NCBI GenBank assembly: GCA_039636865.1
Contig: CP144172.1
Coordinates: 2,852,001 to 2,916,000 of the forward strand
Source: Dermatophilaceae bacterium Sec6.4
Lineage (GTDB): Bacteria; Actinomycetota; Actinomycetes; Actinomycetales; Dermatophilaceae
Reading direction: 5' to 3'
DNA: 64,000 nucleotides
Position 1 is the first letter of the stretch. Each line of letters opens with the position of its first letter. The notes under the pieces are model-generated. The model had not been told where the DNA came from. It searched no databases and saw only the letters and a list, made by a program, of their open reading frames with translations. The position numbers and the translations under genes are program-made. Below, piece after piece: positions 8,147-18,273 of the stretch.

Positions 8147-8889
8147 TCCTGGCGCCACTGGTCCGCGGCGAGATCCGCAAGATCACCACCACAAAACTGC
8201 CCTGGGTGTTCATCGCCGTGCTGGTCCTCGTGGCCGCACTGAACGCTGCCATCGTCGCCTTCGCCACCCAGCCGGACGGGAGCAAATCTTTTGTCGCTAC
8301 CGCTGCCGATCAGCAGTCCCTGGTGGCTTTCGCTTTCAACGCGCTGATGGGCACGAGCCTGTTCGGAGCCATCTGCGTGGCTCGTGAATACGGGCACGAC
8401 ACGGTCGTCCCGATGTACCTCACCTCCCCGAACCGCACCCGCGCGGTCCTTGCTCAACAGATCGCACTGATGGTGTCCGGCGCGGTCCTCGCACTCATCG
8501 GTCAGGCCCTGATCATCATTGGAGTCGCCCTGGCCCTGCCCGGCACGGACTACGGCCTCCTGCTATCGGCCGGCGACATCACCCAGCTACTGGCCTCTGC
8601 CACGTTCGCCGGGATGATCGGCGCGGTGCTCGGAGCCGGACTGGCGGGCATCATTCGCAATGTCGGGGGCGCGGTGACTGCCGCTCTGCTGGTGGTGTTC
8701 CTGCTCCCGCCGCTGGTCGCCCAACTGTTCAGTGGGGCGGGTCCGTGGATCCCGGCAACCCTCTTCAGTGTGATTGCTGGCGTTGGGGCCAACGTCAGCC
8801 TGTGGGCCGCGCTACTGGCTATCACCGCATGGGCCCTGGTACCAGCAGCCGCCGGACTGATCACCGTCCAACGGCGCGACGTCGTATGA
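8143..8889 (+). CDS. ABC-2 exporter permease
   Basis: 248 residues with six hydrophobic segments, a cytoplasmic N-terminus (RGEIRKITTTKLPWV) typical of ABC-2 permeases that sit next to a single ATPase. The start overlaps the ATPase stop (ATGA). It is the membrane half of the exporter; together with the hydrolase upstream it might handle a lipid or peptide, which is speculation. Confidence 0.85.
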   Translation: MILAPLVRGEIRKITTTKLPWVFIAVLVLVAALNAAIVAFATQPDGSKSFVATAADQQSLVAFAFNALMGTSLFGAICVAREYGHDTVVPMYLTSPNRTRAVLAQQIALMVSGAVLALIGQALIIIGVALALPGTDYGLLLSAGDITQLLASATFAGMIGAVLGAGLAGIIRNVGGAVTAALLVVFLLPPLVAQLFSGAGPWIPATLFSVIAGVGANVSLWAALLAITAWALVPAAAGLITVQRRDVV

Positions 8890-8890
8890 G

Positions 8891-8910
8891 CCGGACCGCG
8901 GACGGTCCGG
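8891..8910 (+). terminator. Hairpin after the ABC exporter operon
   Basis: CCGGACC and GGTCCGG pair perfectly around a six-base loop, one base after the permease stop. There is no T-tract, so termination is plausible but not certain. Confidence 0.45.
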
Positions 8911-8968
8911 TACGAATCGTCCATCACCTGAACCCGCGCAGCTACTGCAGTGCCTGGAAAGACAAACG

Positions 8969-9604
8969 ATGAAACCAACCACTGCCTACCCCGTCCGATT
9001 CTCGGTCGACTATCCGGATCGAGCACTAAACCGGTCCACGACGGCTTTCCGCCTCATCACGGTGATCCCCATTGCCGTTGTCCTGGGCGCGGTGTCCGGC
9101 GGAACCTCACAATGGAACTCCAGCGGCAACACCTCCCAGGTACTCGCGGCAGCTGGTGGTCTACTGTTCTTCGGCCCGTTGCTGATGATCGTGTTCCGGC
9201 GCAAATACCCGCGCTGGTGGTTCGATTGGAATCTCGAGCTGCAACGGTTCGGCAACCGCGTCTGCGCCTATCTGGCGCTGATGGATGACCGGTACCCCTC
9301 CACCGATGAGCACCAGTCGGTACACCTCGATTACCCCTACCCCGACGCCACGCGAGATCTGAACCAGTGGCTGCCCCTAGTGAAGTGGATCCTGGTCATC
9401 CCGCACATCATCGTGCTGGTGTTCCTGGACGTCGCGGCGGTCTTCGTCGTCATCGCCGCCTGGTTCGCGATCGTGTTCACCGGCAGATACCCACGCGGAA
9501 TGTTCGACTTCGTCCAGGGCGTCATCCGGTGGCACAACAGGGTCGCCGCGTATGCCGTAGTCCTGGTCACCGACCAGTACCCCCCGTTCAGCCTGTCGGC
9601 CTGA
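8969..9604 (+). CDS. DUF4389 membrane protein
   Basis: 211 residues of the DUF4389 type: the opening YPVRFSVDYPDRALNRSTTA, RRKYPRWWFDWNLELQRF and the repeated FTGRYPRGMFDFVQGVIRWH are hallmarks (family knowledge). Four hydrophobic segments place it in the cytoplasmic membrane. No function is known for the family. It follows the terminator-like hairpin and has its own start (ATG at 8969), so it may be transcribed separately. Confidence 0.85.
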   Translation: MKPTTAYPVRFSVDYPDRALNRSTTAFRLITVIPIAVVLGAVSGGTSQWNSSGNTSQVLAAAGGLLFFGPLLMIVFRRKYPRWWFDWNLELQRFGNRVCAYLALMDDRYPSTDEHQSVHLDYPYPDATRDLNQWLPLVKWILVIPHIIVLVFLDVAAVFVVIAAWFAIVFTGRYPRGMFDFVQGVIRWHNRVAAYAVVLVTDQYPPFSLSA

Positions 9605-9834
9605 ACCACGACGCATGACCGGCGCAGCCAATGGGAACAGCAACCAATGAGATAGCTCTCGCCCACCCCGACGACTGTTGGACCTCCAAGCCTGCGGACT
9701 ACAACGTCCGCCAGCGAGAGGTCAATCCGCAGTCGTGGCTACAGCCAGAGGCGCAGGGCGGCGGATGACGTTGTGAACATCCTGGATGACGGGATGCGTG
9801 TCGCTATAGCCAAAGGAAGGTGCAGGCGATTGGT

Positions 9835-10449
9835 ATGAAGAGTGAACCGATGAAGAGCGCACCCGATGACCGTCCCGGTTTATCGAAGGCGGCCGTTGTC
9901 CTGTTGTGGATACCTGTCGGCGCCGGTGGCCATGTGGTGGGGCATACCAGCCGCTGGTGGGAACGGGCAGATGCCGCGATAGCACGCAGGAAACCCCAGG
10001 TGCTGTTCCATGCTGCGCTAGAGATCTCTGTCGACAACGACAATTACGTCATCGAAATGGCCCCTGAGTGGAGCGGACCACGAGTCGACCATGGGGTGGT
10101 CGCGACCGGCCCCGTCGGCCTACGGTCTCTGGGAAGATCAGCGCTCTTTCGCTACGAAGTGCGCTGTTGGCGCGGGGGCACCATTCCCGACCGAGGTTGG
10201 GCTGTTGGCGGTTCGACCCTGCTCACCGACAACGATGCCACTGCCCGACTACTGCTGCGACGTATTCGTGACGTGCCCACACTGACCTGGGGGCGAAACG
10301 TTCTCGATACCGGTGACATGTGGAACTCCAACTCGCTTGTGTCCTGGCTCCTGACTGTCAGCGGCATCGCCACACTACTGGTGCCGCCGGACGGCGGACG
10401 AGCTCCCGGCTGGGTGGCCGGGGTGGCGATGGCAACAACGGCTAACTGA
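9835..10449 (+). CDS. Hypothetical protein
   Basis: About 204 residues, soluble with two weakly hydrophobic stretches (AAVVLLWIPVGAGGHVVGH near the start and VSWLLTVSGIATLLV near the end). Rich in Arg and Trp; no catalytic motif seen. The ATG at 9835 is chosen over 9850; GGAAGG lies at about 9813-9818. It has no close neighbours in the same orientation. Not recognised. Confidence 0.6.
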   Translation: MKSEPMKSAPDDRPGLSKAAVVLLWIPVGAGGHVVGHTSRWWERADAAIARRKPQVLFHAALEISVDNDNYVIEMAPEWSGPRVDHGVVATGPVGLRSLGRSALFRYEVRCWRGGTIPDRGWAVGGSTLLTDNDATARLLLRRIRDVPTLTWGRNVLDTGDMWNSNSLVSWLLTVSGIATLLVPPDGGRAPGWVAGVAMATTAN

Positions 10450-10720
10450 CCCCGCCCCCGCCAACAGCAGTGGGGACAACCGTGGCGGCTTAGCGCACTC
10501 TGGCCAGTCGGAACCGCCCCGGCGACTCCGCGGCCGTTGTCCTCGTCGGGCTTCCCGCTCTGGTCCTGCCCGATGCCCTGACCGGACCCGAGGTGGCCTG
10601 CGCCCGCTGGGGAGGCAGGCAGGGCGCGTCCTGCTACGTCGAGCGTGCCGGGCCACGATTCGTTGTCGCGGAGAGGGACGCCGCGCCGGGTGCTGTCGCC
10701 CTCGCGTGGACAGCGGGTTG

Positions 10721-11912
10721 TCAACGGCCGGCGCGGTTGATGACCGGGAGTGAGGATCGGGGTACGGCGGCTTCTGTCACACCGTTGCGCGGGTTGTAGG
10801 TGATGGCGTCGAGGTGGTACTCCAGGTAGGTAAACGTGCCGTCCGTTCCTGCGGCGTGCCAGACCCCGGCACCCGTCGTCAGCACCCGGCGTCCGCCGGT
10901 GTCACGGTGTCCAGCGAGCGGGGTCGACCAGCGCTGTGGAGTGAATGTCTTCCCGTCGGCAGATGCTGCCGATCGGTCGTCGGAGACGAAGTCGACCAGA
11001 TCATGGTGTGCGTCGAAGGTGAGGACAGCGGAGACGGTCTGATTGCCATCGGTGAATTCGCCACGGACGTGCAAAGCGTCAATGGCGCTCCACTTGGCAG
11101 GAGCGTCGGCGATCGCGCCAGGGGCCATGACGACCAGGTCGTTGAACACTGTGACGGTCTCACCACGGTTCATCTCGGGGCCGGATGCGTTGACCATGGT
11201 GAACACCGAAAGCAGCTTCACCCGCATCGTGGCCGTGGTGTGAGCAAAGACGTGCAGGACGGTGACGGGCAGTCCGGATTTGGTGGCGTCCATCAGGAAG
11301 ATCCGCTGCGGTCGTGGTCCGTAGGTATTGACCTGCTGACCGGTGAACGGCATCCATGCTGCGTCCGGGCCACTGCGAATACGTCCGTGGAAGTCGGCAC
11401 GAAAACTGACCACCCGGGGCCGCCCGACCGCACCGGAACGTCGGATGTAGGCCGCCAACGGGGCTGGCAGGCCCACGAGGTCCGATTCGGCCAGTACCGC
11501 TGAAGCGGGGTCGACGTCGGCCAGCGCCTGAGAGACATGCTGCCGATACTGGGCATGGAAAACTCGTCGGTCCCTCGGCAGCGAAGCCATAGCCGGCCGC
11601 CAGGACCAGGATGAGGTTCACGATGGTCCCGGCCCGCGCATCGTGCCAGGAGGTGGCAATGGCGACCTGCGAGACGACCGCTGCACCGAGCGCACCGGCC
11701 CACCACCAGGTGGGCGCGCCGACGGCGAGCAATACCGCGGCGGTGAGCACGAAGATGGCAGCGAGCAGCCAGAGCACGCCCCCCAAGACGCCGACCGGCT
11801 TGGTGAGCTGGGGAACTTCGGCCAACCCGAATCCTTTTGCGGCGCCCAGCAGGTGGATCAGGCCGTGCCCCGCGAGGACAACAACGAGCACCCAGCGCAG
11901 TGTTGTGGTCAT
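10721..11912 (-). pseudogene. DUF6544-like gene with one frameshift
   Basis: The gene starts at the ATG at 11912 (AGGAG site upstream) and encodes an N-terminal four-helix membrane part (MTTTLRWVLVVVLAGHGLIH ... AAGYGFAAEGPTSF). The frame then breaks near 11557 and continues one frame away as HAQYRQHVSQALADVDP to the stop at 10721, giving the large soluble domain. In the DUF6544 family, as I remember it, both parts form one protein joined by a segment like EGPTSF.A.YR, so a single extra C in the TTTTCC run explains the break. Either a real null allele or a base-calling error. Confidence 0.7.
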
Positions 11913-12025
11913 AGAGATCAGCTCCTCTGATTCGCAGGATGAGCGGAACGAAATGCATCGGCCTGTCTGCGCTGCGAGGGGCGCATGGCCAGTACCTTCA
12001 CGAATCTTCCTTCGCATGTGGCCTG

Positions 12026-14563
12026 CTAGGAGGTGACGATTGCCTGCAGGATGTTCAGGCGGACAGCGCGCAGGGCCGGTAGGCCTGCGGCGAGGACTCC
12101 GACCACGCCAGCAGCCAGCAGCATGGCGAGGATGAGCGGCCAGGGGATCGCGAGCTGGGTCAGCCCTTGAGAGACCAGGCCACGCTGCAGCGCCACCCCC
12201 AGCCCGAGGCCGAGGCCGGTGCCGAGCACGGCGCCGAATACTGCGGTGGTCACGGCCTCGATGGTGATCATCGCGCCCAGTTGCTGGCGGCGCAGGCCGA
12301 TCGCCCGCAGCAGCCCGATCTCTCGGGTTCGCTCGAACACCGACAGGGCCAGGGTGTTGATGATTCCCAGGACGGCGACCACGATGCTGAAGAGCAGCAG
12401 GACGTAGAGCAGGTTGATCAGCAGGTCGATCGAGGCGCCTTGGGCGTTGGCGAATTCCGTGCCGTCCTGGACCGAGACGATCAGGTAGGGACGCACGAGA
12501 TCGCTCAGCGCGACTCGCAGGGCCGGGAGGTCGGCCCCCGGTACGGCCCGCACGAAGAGTCGGGCATCGGCCCGTTGACTCACCGGAAGTGCGGCGTCGT
12601 ACAGAGACCGGTCGATGATCAGGTGCGAGCCGAACGCCTGACTGTCCTTGTAGATGCCGCCCACGACCAGGGGTTCGCCCCTGAGGGTGCCGACCGTTGC
12701 GGACAGGGGCTCTCCGACGTGCCAGCCGCGTGCGGTGGCGGTGGTCTGATCGACCAGGACGGTGTGTCGACCCAGTGCTGCCAGGGCGCCGTTCTTCATC
12801 GGCACCCGGAAGTTGTCCGCGACGTCGGCGGCACTGGTGGCCGAAGCGCTGGTGTGGAAGGTCCCGATCCGGACATCCACGAAACTCACCGCGGCTACCG
12901 AGCGCACCGACGGCAAGTCGCGGGCAGCGGCAGCCACGGGTGCCGGCACCGGGGCGATATTGCCGCTGTTGAGCACGAAGTTGGAGGTCAGCTCGTCGGC
13001 GACTCCACTGCTCACACTGGCTTTGACGCTCTGCGCCAGCACCGAGATACCGGCGATCAGGGCCAGTCCGATCATCAGGGCACTCGCTGTGGTTGCCGTA
13101 CGACGTGGGACCCGCAGCGCGTTCTCGCGGGCGAGCCGCCCCACAGCTCCGAGAAGGGCAACGAATGGCCAGGCGATCACCCGGACGACCGGGCGGGTCG
13201 CCAGCGGCGCCGCGACCAACATGCCGAGCACAGTCGCCACTGCTCCCACGGCCGCTACCGGCCACGACACTTGTGCGCGGGTCACCGCGACGCCGAGCAC
13301 CAGAGCGCCGCAGATCACCATGGCCACGCCGATCAGGCCACGCCTGCCCAGGCCACCGGCGTTCGACCCGTCATCGCCGCGCATCCCGGCGACCGGCGCG
13401 ACGCGCGAGGCACGACGTGCGGGCAGCACCGCAGAGATGACGGTGACTACGACCCCGACCAGCACGCTGAGCACGATGGTGGTGGGGTGAACGGGCAGGC
13501 CCGATCCGAGATCGGTATTGAGGAAGGTGCTGATGACCGCTTTGGCGCCGGCCGCGATCAGCAGCCCGAAAAGGATGCCGAACGCCGAACCCACCAGGCC
13601 AACGACGACCGCTTCACCCAGCACCATCCGGATCACCTGGGCCCTGGTCGCTCCAACGGCTCGCAGCAGGGCCAGCTCGCGGGCGCGCTGCGCGACCAGC
13701 ATGGAGAAGGTATTGACGATGATGAACGAACCGACGAAGAGCGCGACACCGGCGAACACCAGCAAGAACGTGGTGAAGAACGACAATCCCTGCTGCACCG
13801 AGGTCTCGGTCTCGGCCTGCACGGTCGCACCGGTCACCGCCTCCAACTGGGCGGGTAGGGCTTTCGCGACGGCTGCCCGCAACGTCGCCTGACTGACTCC
13901 CGGGGCGGCGGTGACCGACAGTGACGGGACCGTGCCGTCGGGCGCGAAGGCCCGTCGGGCGGTGGCATCGTCGACGAGAACGGCCGTGGCACCGAAAAGC
14001 GATCCGAAAGCCACCTCGCCGGTGATGATGACCGACCTGGCCTGGTCACCGATCACAGCGCGGGTGCGGTCCCCCACCTTCAAATGCGCCCGAGCCAGGG
14101 TGCTGCTCTCGACCGCGACCTCAGTGGGGCCTGTGGGTCCGCGGCCGGAGACCAGGACGAACGCCGGGTCGTCCTTGGTGAAGGCGAAACCCAGCGATGG
14201 CGCGCCGCCGTTGCGGACAGCGAGCCCGTCCTTCCCGGCCAGCAGGGCGGTGCCCTGCAGGTCCGGCGCCACGCGCGCGACCCCAGGCACGGCCGCGACA
14301 ACCGGGACGAGGGTCAGAGGTATGCCGGGCTTGACGGTGGATCCACCTGCGGAGACCGGAGACACGGCCGCGTTCCCTACGCTACGGACTTGGACGTCCA
14401 ACCCCTTGGACGCCTGGGAAACCAGGCCACCCAGGGTGTTGTTAATACTGTCGCTCAACACGAAGGTGCCGGCCACGACCGATACCCCGAGCATCACCGC
14501 GAACGCCGTCAGCAGCAACCGCATCACGTGGCCCTGCAGACCCCGAAGGGTGACATGCAACAT
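12026..14563 (-). CDS. FtsX/MacB-type ABC permease
   Basis: 845 residues with two FtsX-like halves. Each half has a large extracytoplasmic domain followed by three helices (residues about 255-390 and 720-845), and a further four-helix block lies in the middle (about 400-510). The opening MLHVTLRGLQGHVMRLLLTA and segments such as LLRAVGATRAQVIRMVLGEA are typical. It exports lipids, peptides or drugs, or transmits force to an envelope protein. The start lies one base after the ATPase gene, so both form one operon. The ATPase carries a nonsense codon, so this permease may lack its full motor. Confidence 0.9.
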   Translation of the reverse strand: MLHVTLRGLQGHVMRLLLTAFAVMLGVSVVAGTFVLSDSINNTLGGLVSQASKGLDVQVRSVGNAAVSPVSAGGSTVKPGIPLTLVPVVAAVPGVARVAPDLQGTALLAGKDGLAVRNGGAPSLGFAFTKDDPAFVLVSGRGPTGPTEVAVESSTLARAHLKVGDRTRAVIGDQARSVIITGEVAFGSLFGATAVLVDDATARRAFAPDGTVPSLSVTAAPGVSQATLRAAVAKALPAQLEAVTGATVQAETETSVQQGLSFFTTFLLVFAGVALFVGSFIIVNTFSMLVAQRARELALLRAVGATRAQVIRMVLGEAVVVGLVGSAFGILFGLLIAAGAKAVISTFLNTDLGSGLPVHPTTIVLSVLVGVVVTVISAVLPARRASRVAPVAGMRGDDGSNAGGLGRRGLIGVAMVICGALVLGVAVTRAQVSWPVAAVGAVATVLGMLVAAPLATRPVVRVIAWPFVALLGAVGRLARENALRVPRRTATTASALMIGLALIAGISVLAQSVKASVSSGVADELTSNFVLNSGNIAPVPAPVAAAARDLPSVRSVAAVSFVDVRIGTFHTSASATSAADVADNFRVPMKNGALAALGRHTVLVDQTTATARGWHVGEPLSATVGTLRGEPLVVGGIYKDSQAFGSHLIIDRSLYDAALPVSQRADARLFVRAVPGADLPALRVALSDLVRPYLIVSVQDGTEFANAQGASIDLLINLLYVLLLFSIVVAVLGIINTLALSVFERTREIGLLRAIGLRRQQLGAMITIEAVTTAVFGAVLGTGLGLGLGVALQRGLVSQGLTQLAIPWPLILAMLLAAGVVGVLAAGLPALRAVRLNILQAIVTS

Positions 14564-14564
14564 C

Positions 14565-15356
14565 TCAGGCCTTCCGGCGGGCGAGCTCGAAGCTCTTCAT
14601 CCGCTCCAGGACCGACGTGGTCGTCGGGGCGAGGATCTCATCAACAATGCGACCGTCGACGAGGAAGAGCACCCGGTCGGCAAACGACGCCGCGACCGGG
14701 TCGTGGGTAACCATCACGATGCTCTGCCCGAAGTCGTCGACCGAGCGACGCAGGAACGCCAGGATCTCCGCGCCCGCAGCAGAATCCAGGTTGCCGGTCG
14801 GTTCGTCGGCGAACACGATCGCAGGTCGACGTACCAGGGCACGCGCGCAGGCGACCCGTTGCTGCTGTCCACCGGACAACTCACCCGGCCGGTGCGTCAG
14901 CCGATCTTCAATACCGAGGGTATCCACGACCGTGTCGAACCAGGCGCTGTCGAGTTTCGCGCCCGCGATATCGACCGGCAGGGTGATATTCTCGCGCGCC
15001 GTCAGAGTCGGCACCAGGTTGTAGGCCTGGAATACGAACCCGAGCCGGTCGCGACGCAACATCGTCAGCGCCTTGTCCTTCAGACCCCGGATATCGACAC
15101 CGTCGATGATCACCTGACCCGACGTCGGCGCATCCAGCGCTGCCATACAGTGCATCAGCGTGGACTTACCCGACCCCGACGGGCCCATGATCGCAGTAAG
15201 CCGGCCACGACCGAACTCCACCGTGACATCGTCCAGGGCCACGACCTACGCATCGCCCACCCCATAGACCTTGCACAGATGCTCAGCCCGCGCCACCGCG
15301 TCCCCATCAGTCAGGGCATCGATCTCAGCTGAACTGCGTTCTCGGGTGATCGTCAT
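14565..15356 (-). pseudogene. ABC ATPase with in-frame amber codon
   Basis: Partner ATPase of the permease downstream. From the ATG at 15356 the frame reads MTITRERSSAEIDALTDGD to KVYGVGDA, then TAG at 15246-15248, then VVALDDVTVEFGRG in the same frame, an uninterrupted NBD: Walker A GPSGSGKST, Q-loop, signature LSGGQQQRVA, Walker B VFADEPTG, H-loop VTHD. In relatives this position is normally Glu or Gln (GDAEVVAL). Reinitiation at GTG 15242 could still give a 225-residue protein lacking the ATP-stacking Tyr (KVYG). A nonsense mutation or a base-calling error. Confidence 0.8.
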
Positions 15357-16243
15357 TCGGGACTCCAGAACAGGCCCGCGAGGAGGCAGACCGTATGTCG
15401 TGTGGCGGGCACGTCACCCGGAGCGATCTGAGGACGCACTTCCCTACTGAAGACGCTAAATGCGCACCATCGCCGCCGTAAGGGCCAAAAGGCCCCACAG
15501 CAGACCCGTCTGAAACCAGCAGTAGCGGCGTGAAAGGGGGTCTTCGCAACCTCCAGATCCTCTGGTGCCGTCAGGTTCTTAGTGCATGCCGGTTGGGGCA
15601 GGGGGCGCAAACCAGCCCAACCGGCCGGTGGGCAGCCTCAGGGTGACCCAGGAGGGCGAGCCTGCGGGGATGCCGGCACCAGCTGCGCGCAGGCCGGTGC
15701 TTTCCACCGGGCGAACCGGCCTCTGCGATCCCCTCGCGCCCGGGCGCCTGCGGGGTACAGTGAGGATGCTGGTTTATCCCAGCTGGTTCGGAATGGGTTT
15801 GGCTGTCCGCCGCCAACCCGTGGCTGTCCGTAGCCTGCGCCGAGCGCTTCGGTGATCTCCTACGGGGGAACCATGATTTTAGAACCTGACCGCGTTGTCC
15901 CTCATCTGACCTGCTCGAGGCATGTCAACGACTACGTGCTGCGACCACGGCTGCGGGAGGGAGCGCGGAGCGGTCACCCGGGACAGCACTATGATCCGTT
16001 TCGTGCTGGGGCACATTCAGGGGTCGATGCTGCGGGTGTGGAACTCGTGACAAACACCCTACGACCGCGTCGTGCCGGTTGTTACCGCCATCTGAGCCTT
16101 GATCCGATGATCTCCCCGGTGGGGAGCACCCCGAACCGACCGATGGCGGTTCCGCACAGCCCGCTTGGTGTCGTGGCTGTCGAAGATGCGCCTGTACCGC
16201 TGACCGCCTCGGTTGACGTCATTGCCCTGTCGGGAGCGCGGAT
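15357..16243. other. Long region without a supported gene
   Basis: Several short frames exist but none has a good start, coding composition or recognisable family. It should contain divergent promoters for the minus-strand exporter genes and the plus-strand nitroreductase operon. No repeat noticed. Confidence 0.35.
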
Positions 16244-17530
16244 ATGACGGTGCGACCGGACCCTAATTCGAGCGCACCAGGCCGTGACTCCGACGACATC
16301 GAGCTTGGGGGCAATGGCTCTGGATTGTCGAGCCTGTCGGCGACGCCACCGCGTCCCTCGAGAAATATCGGCCGTCGCTCGTTGCTGAGGGGTGCCGGTG
16401 CTGGTGGGCTTACGGTGCTCGTTGCCGGCACCTGGGGTGTGAGTTATCGCGTCTATGACAACGGGGTCCTGAACGCTGGTGCGGGCGCGCCTTACCAGGC
16501 GTGGAGCCACTGGCGCGACGATCCAAGCCCGTTAGGGGCTGTCGCCGCGGCGGTCCTGGCGGCGAACCCGCACAATACTCAGCCGTGGAGTTTCCACGTC
16601 ACAGCAAGCCGCATCGATGTTTTCAGCGATCCCGCTCGGCGGATGCCGCACATGGACCCGCTGTCCCGGGAGCATCAGATCGGCCTGGGGTGCGCGCTGG
16701 AAAATCTCACCTTGGCCCTTGGGGCGCGCGGGTACCGTCCTGACATTTCCCTACTGCCCGCCCGTTCGGATCCCACGCATATCGCGTCAGTGGGACTGAC
16801 AGCCACTGCTAGGACTTCTTTGCCACAGTACGACGCGATCGGATCCCGACACTCCGACCGTGGCCCGTTCACCGGTGCACGGGTCCCCACGGCGACCCTC
16901 GCCGCTCTTGGCGACCTCGCCGCCGACCTGCCAGGGGTGGATCTGCGGTGGGTCACCAGTCCCGAAGAGATGTCGACGATGAATGGGCTGTTGATTGAAT
17001 CCGCCGAAGCAATCGTTGCTGACCAGGAACAGTCCATCGAAGGCTTCGCATGGTTCCGCAACAACCGTGACTCCATTGAGAAGTACCGCGACGGTCTCAC
17101 CCTCGACGGACAGGGCCTTTCGCCGCTCACCTTGAGCCTGGCAAAGCTGCTACCAGCCAGCTCGAGAGCGGCCGGTGACCAGTTCTGGTTGACTCAGACC
17201 CGGACCGTTCACACCGCAACCGCTGCGGCCTACGGCGTCGTTACCGTTGCCGATCCGGGTGATCCGCGCACCCGGCTCAACGGGGGACGGCTCACGCAAC
17301 GTATCCACCTCGCCGCGACAATCGACCAGCTGAGCCTGCAATACATGAACCAGATCACTGAACGCGTCGACCGCGACCGGGCCACTGCTAAACCGGACAC
17401 GTTCGAGGCACGCTTCGACCGGCTCATCGATCGACAAGGGCGCCACGGCCTCGTCACTTTCCGACTCGGATACCCCCAGCGTCCCCCGCGCAAGAGTCCG
17501 CGCCGCTCATTGCAGGCGATCATCAGATGA
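16244..17530 (+). CDS. Tat-exported Acg-like nitroreductase
   Basis: 428 residues. A twin-arginine signal (IGRRSLLRGAGAGGLTVLVA) lies at about residues 41-60, unusually far from the start, so translation may begin further inside. The remainder is of the Acg/nitroreductase type: NPHNTQPWSFHV near residue 105, RHSDRGPFTG near 205 and a C-terminal VTFRLGYPQRPPRKSPRRS typical of Acg proteins. The family binds flavin weakly and acts in hypoxic or redox stress in mycobacteria; export with bound cofactor would explain the Tat signal. It overlaps the next gene by four bases. Confidence 0.8.
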   Translation: MTVRPDPNSSAPGRDSDDIELGGNGSGLSSLSATPPRPSRNIGRRSLLRGAGAGGLTVLVAGTWGVSYRVYDNGVLNAGAGAPYQAWSHWRDDPSPLGAVAAAVLAANPHNTQPWSFHVTASRIDVFSDPARRMPHMDPLSREHQIGLGCALENLTLALGARGYRPDISLLPARSDPTHIASVGLTATARTSLPQYDAIGSRHSDRGPFTGARVPTATLAALGDLAADLPGVDLRWVTSPEEMSTMNGLLIESAEAIVADQEQSIEGFAWFRNNRDSIEKYRDGLTLDGQGLSPLTLSLAKLLPASSRAAGDQFWLTQTRTVHTATAAAYGVVTVADPGDPRTRLNGGRLTQRIHLAATIDQLSLQYMNQITERVDRDRATAKPDTFEARFDRLIDRQGRHGLVTFRLGYPQRPPRKSPRRSLQAIIR

Positions 17531-18273
17531 GCCTCACACCTCGCCACTTGGTGCCTCTGCGCACGGTGGGTGGGATATTGGCATTGGTGGGTGCCTGCCT
17601 GGGTGTGCTCGCCGGCCTCGCCCAGACCCTGGTTGGGCCTGCTATCCCAGGTTGGAGCGGTGCCAAAACCAACACAGTCGGTCTGGGCGTGCTGACCGTC
17701 GCACTCAGCCTCGTCGCGCTGGGCTGCGCGGTGGCCCTGCGCGCGAGCCATCCCACGCCGGTCGGGCGTAGGGCGGCGTACCTGGCCGGATTGGTGATCC
17801 CAGCTGCCGTGTGTTTCAGCACCGTCGGCCGCCTGTGGTGGATCCCGGGGACGTTGCTACTTCTCGCGGCCGGAGGCGTCACTATTGGAAGCGACACATC
17901 AGGCATGACCGCGATAGTCCGCGACCGCTGGACCCGGGTCCTGATCAGCGTGCTGGGGTCGTGTCTGCTGCTGATCGCGGTGAGTGCCGCCCCCGTCCTC
18001 ATTCTGCTCCTGGGTGTAGCAGGCGGTGCAGTCCTCGCTGTCGCACCGTGGTTACCGGTGCGGCCCGCCTGGCAGCTCGCGCTGATCCTCCTGGCCACCC
18101 TTCCGTTCGCAGCCCTGACCTGGACCAGCCTCGCAACCCCGGGCATCGCCCTCTTAGCCGTTGCCCTCTGGTTCGCGGGACGCAGCAAGCCCAAAAGCGG
18201 TCGCGCGCCAGGTAACAAGACGCACGCCCGTCCGACCGCACCGCGCGTCCCCAACACGACCCACCGCGCATGA
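17527..18273 (+). CDS. Multi-helix membrane protein
   Basis: 248 residues with about seven hydrophobic segments and a basic C-terminal tail (RSKPKSGRAPGNKTHARPT). No family recognised. The start codon overlaps the nitroreductase stop, and its stop overlaps the following SRPBCC gene (ATGA), so the three form a tight operon. A role in anchoring or electron supply for the exported nitroreductase is conceivable but only inferred from position. Confidence 0.7.
   Translation: MSLTPRHLVPLRTVGGILALVGACLGVLAGLAQTLVGPAIPGWSGAKTNTVGLGVLTVALSLVALGCAVALRASHPTPVGRRAAYLAGLVIPAAVCFSTVGRLWWIPGTLLLLAAGGVTIGSDTSGMTAIVRDRWTRVLISVLGSCLLLIAVSAAPVLILLLGVAGGAVLAVAPWLPVRPAWQLALILLATLPFAALTWTSLATPGIALLAVALWFAGRSKPKSGRAPGNKTHARPTAPRVPNTTHRA

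Noticed and set aside
12167..13858. Very long open frame opposite the FtsX-like permease
   Set aside because: It mirrors the permease codons in high-GC DNA, is rich in Gln, His, Arg and Asp, and shows no domain; the permease on the other strand is clearly the gene.
15852..16247. 131-codon frame before the Tat nitroreductase
   Set aside because: No family resemblance and irregular composition; its end overlaps the real gene start.
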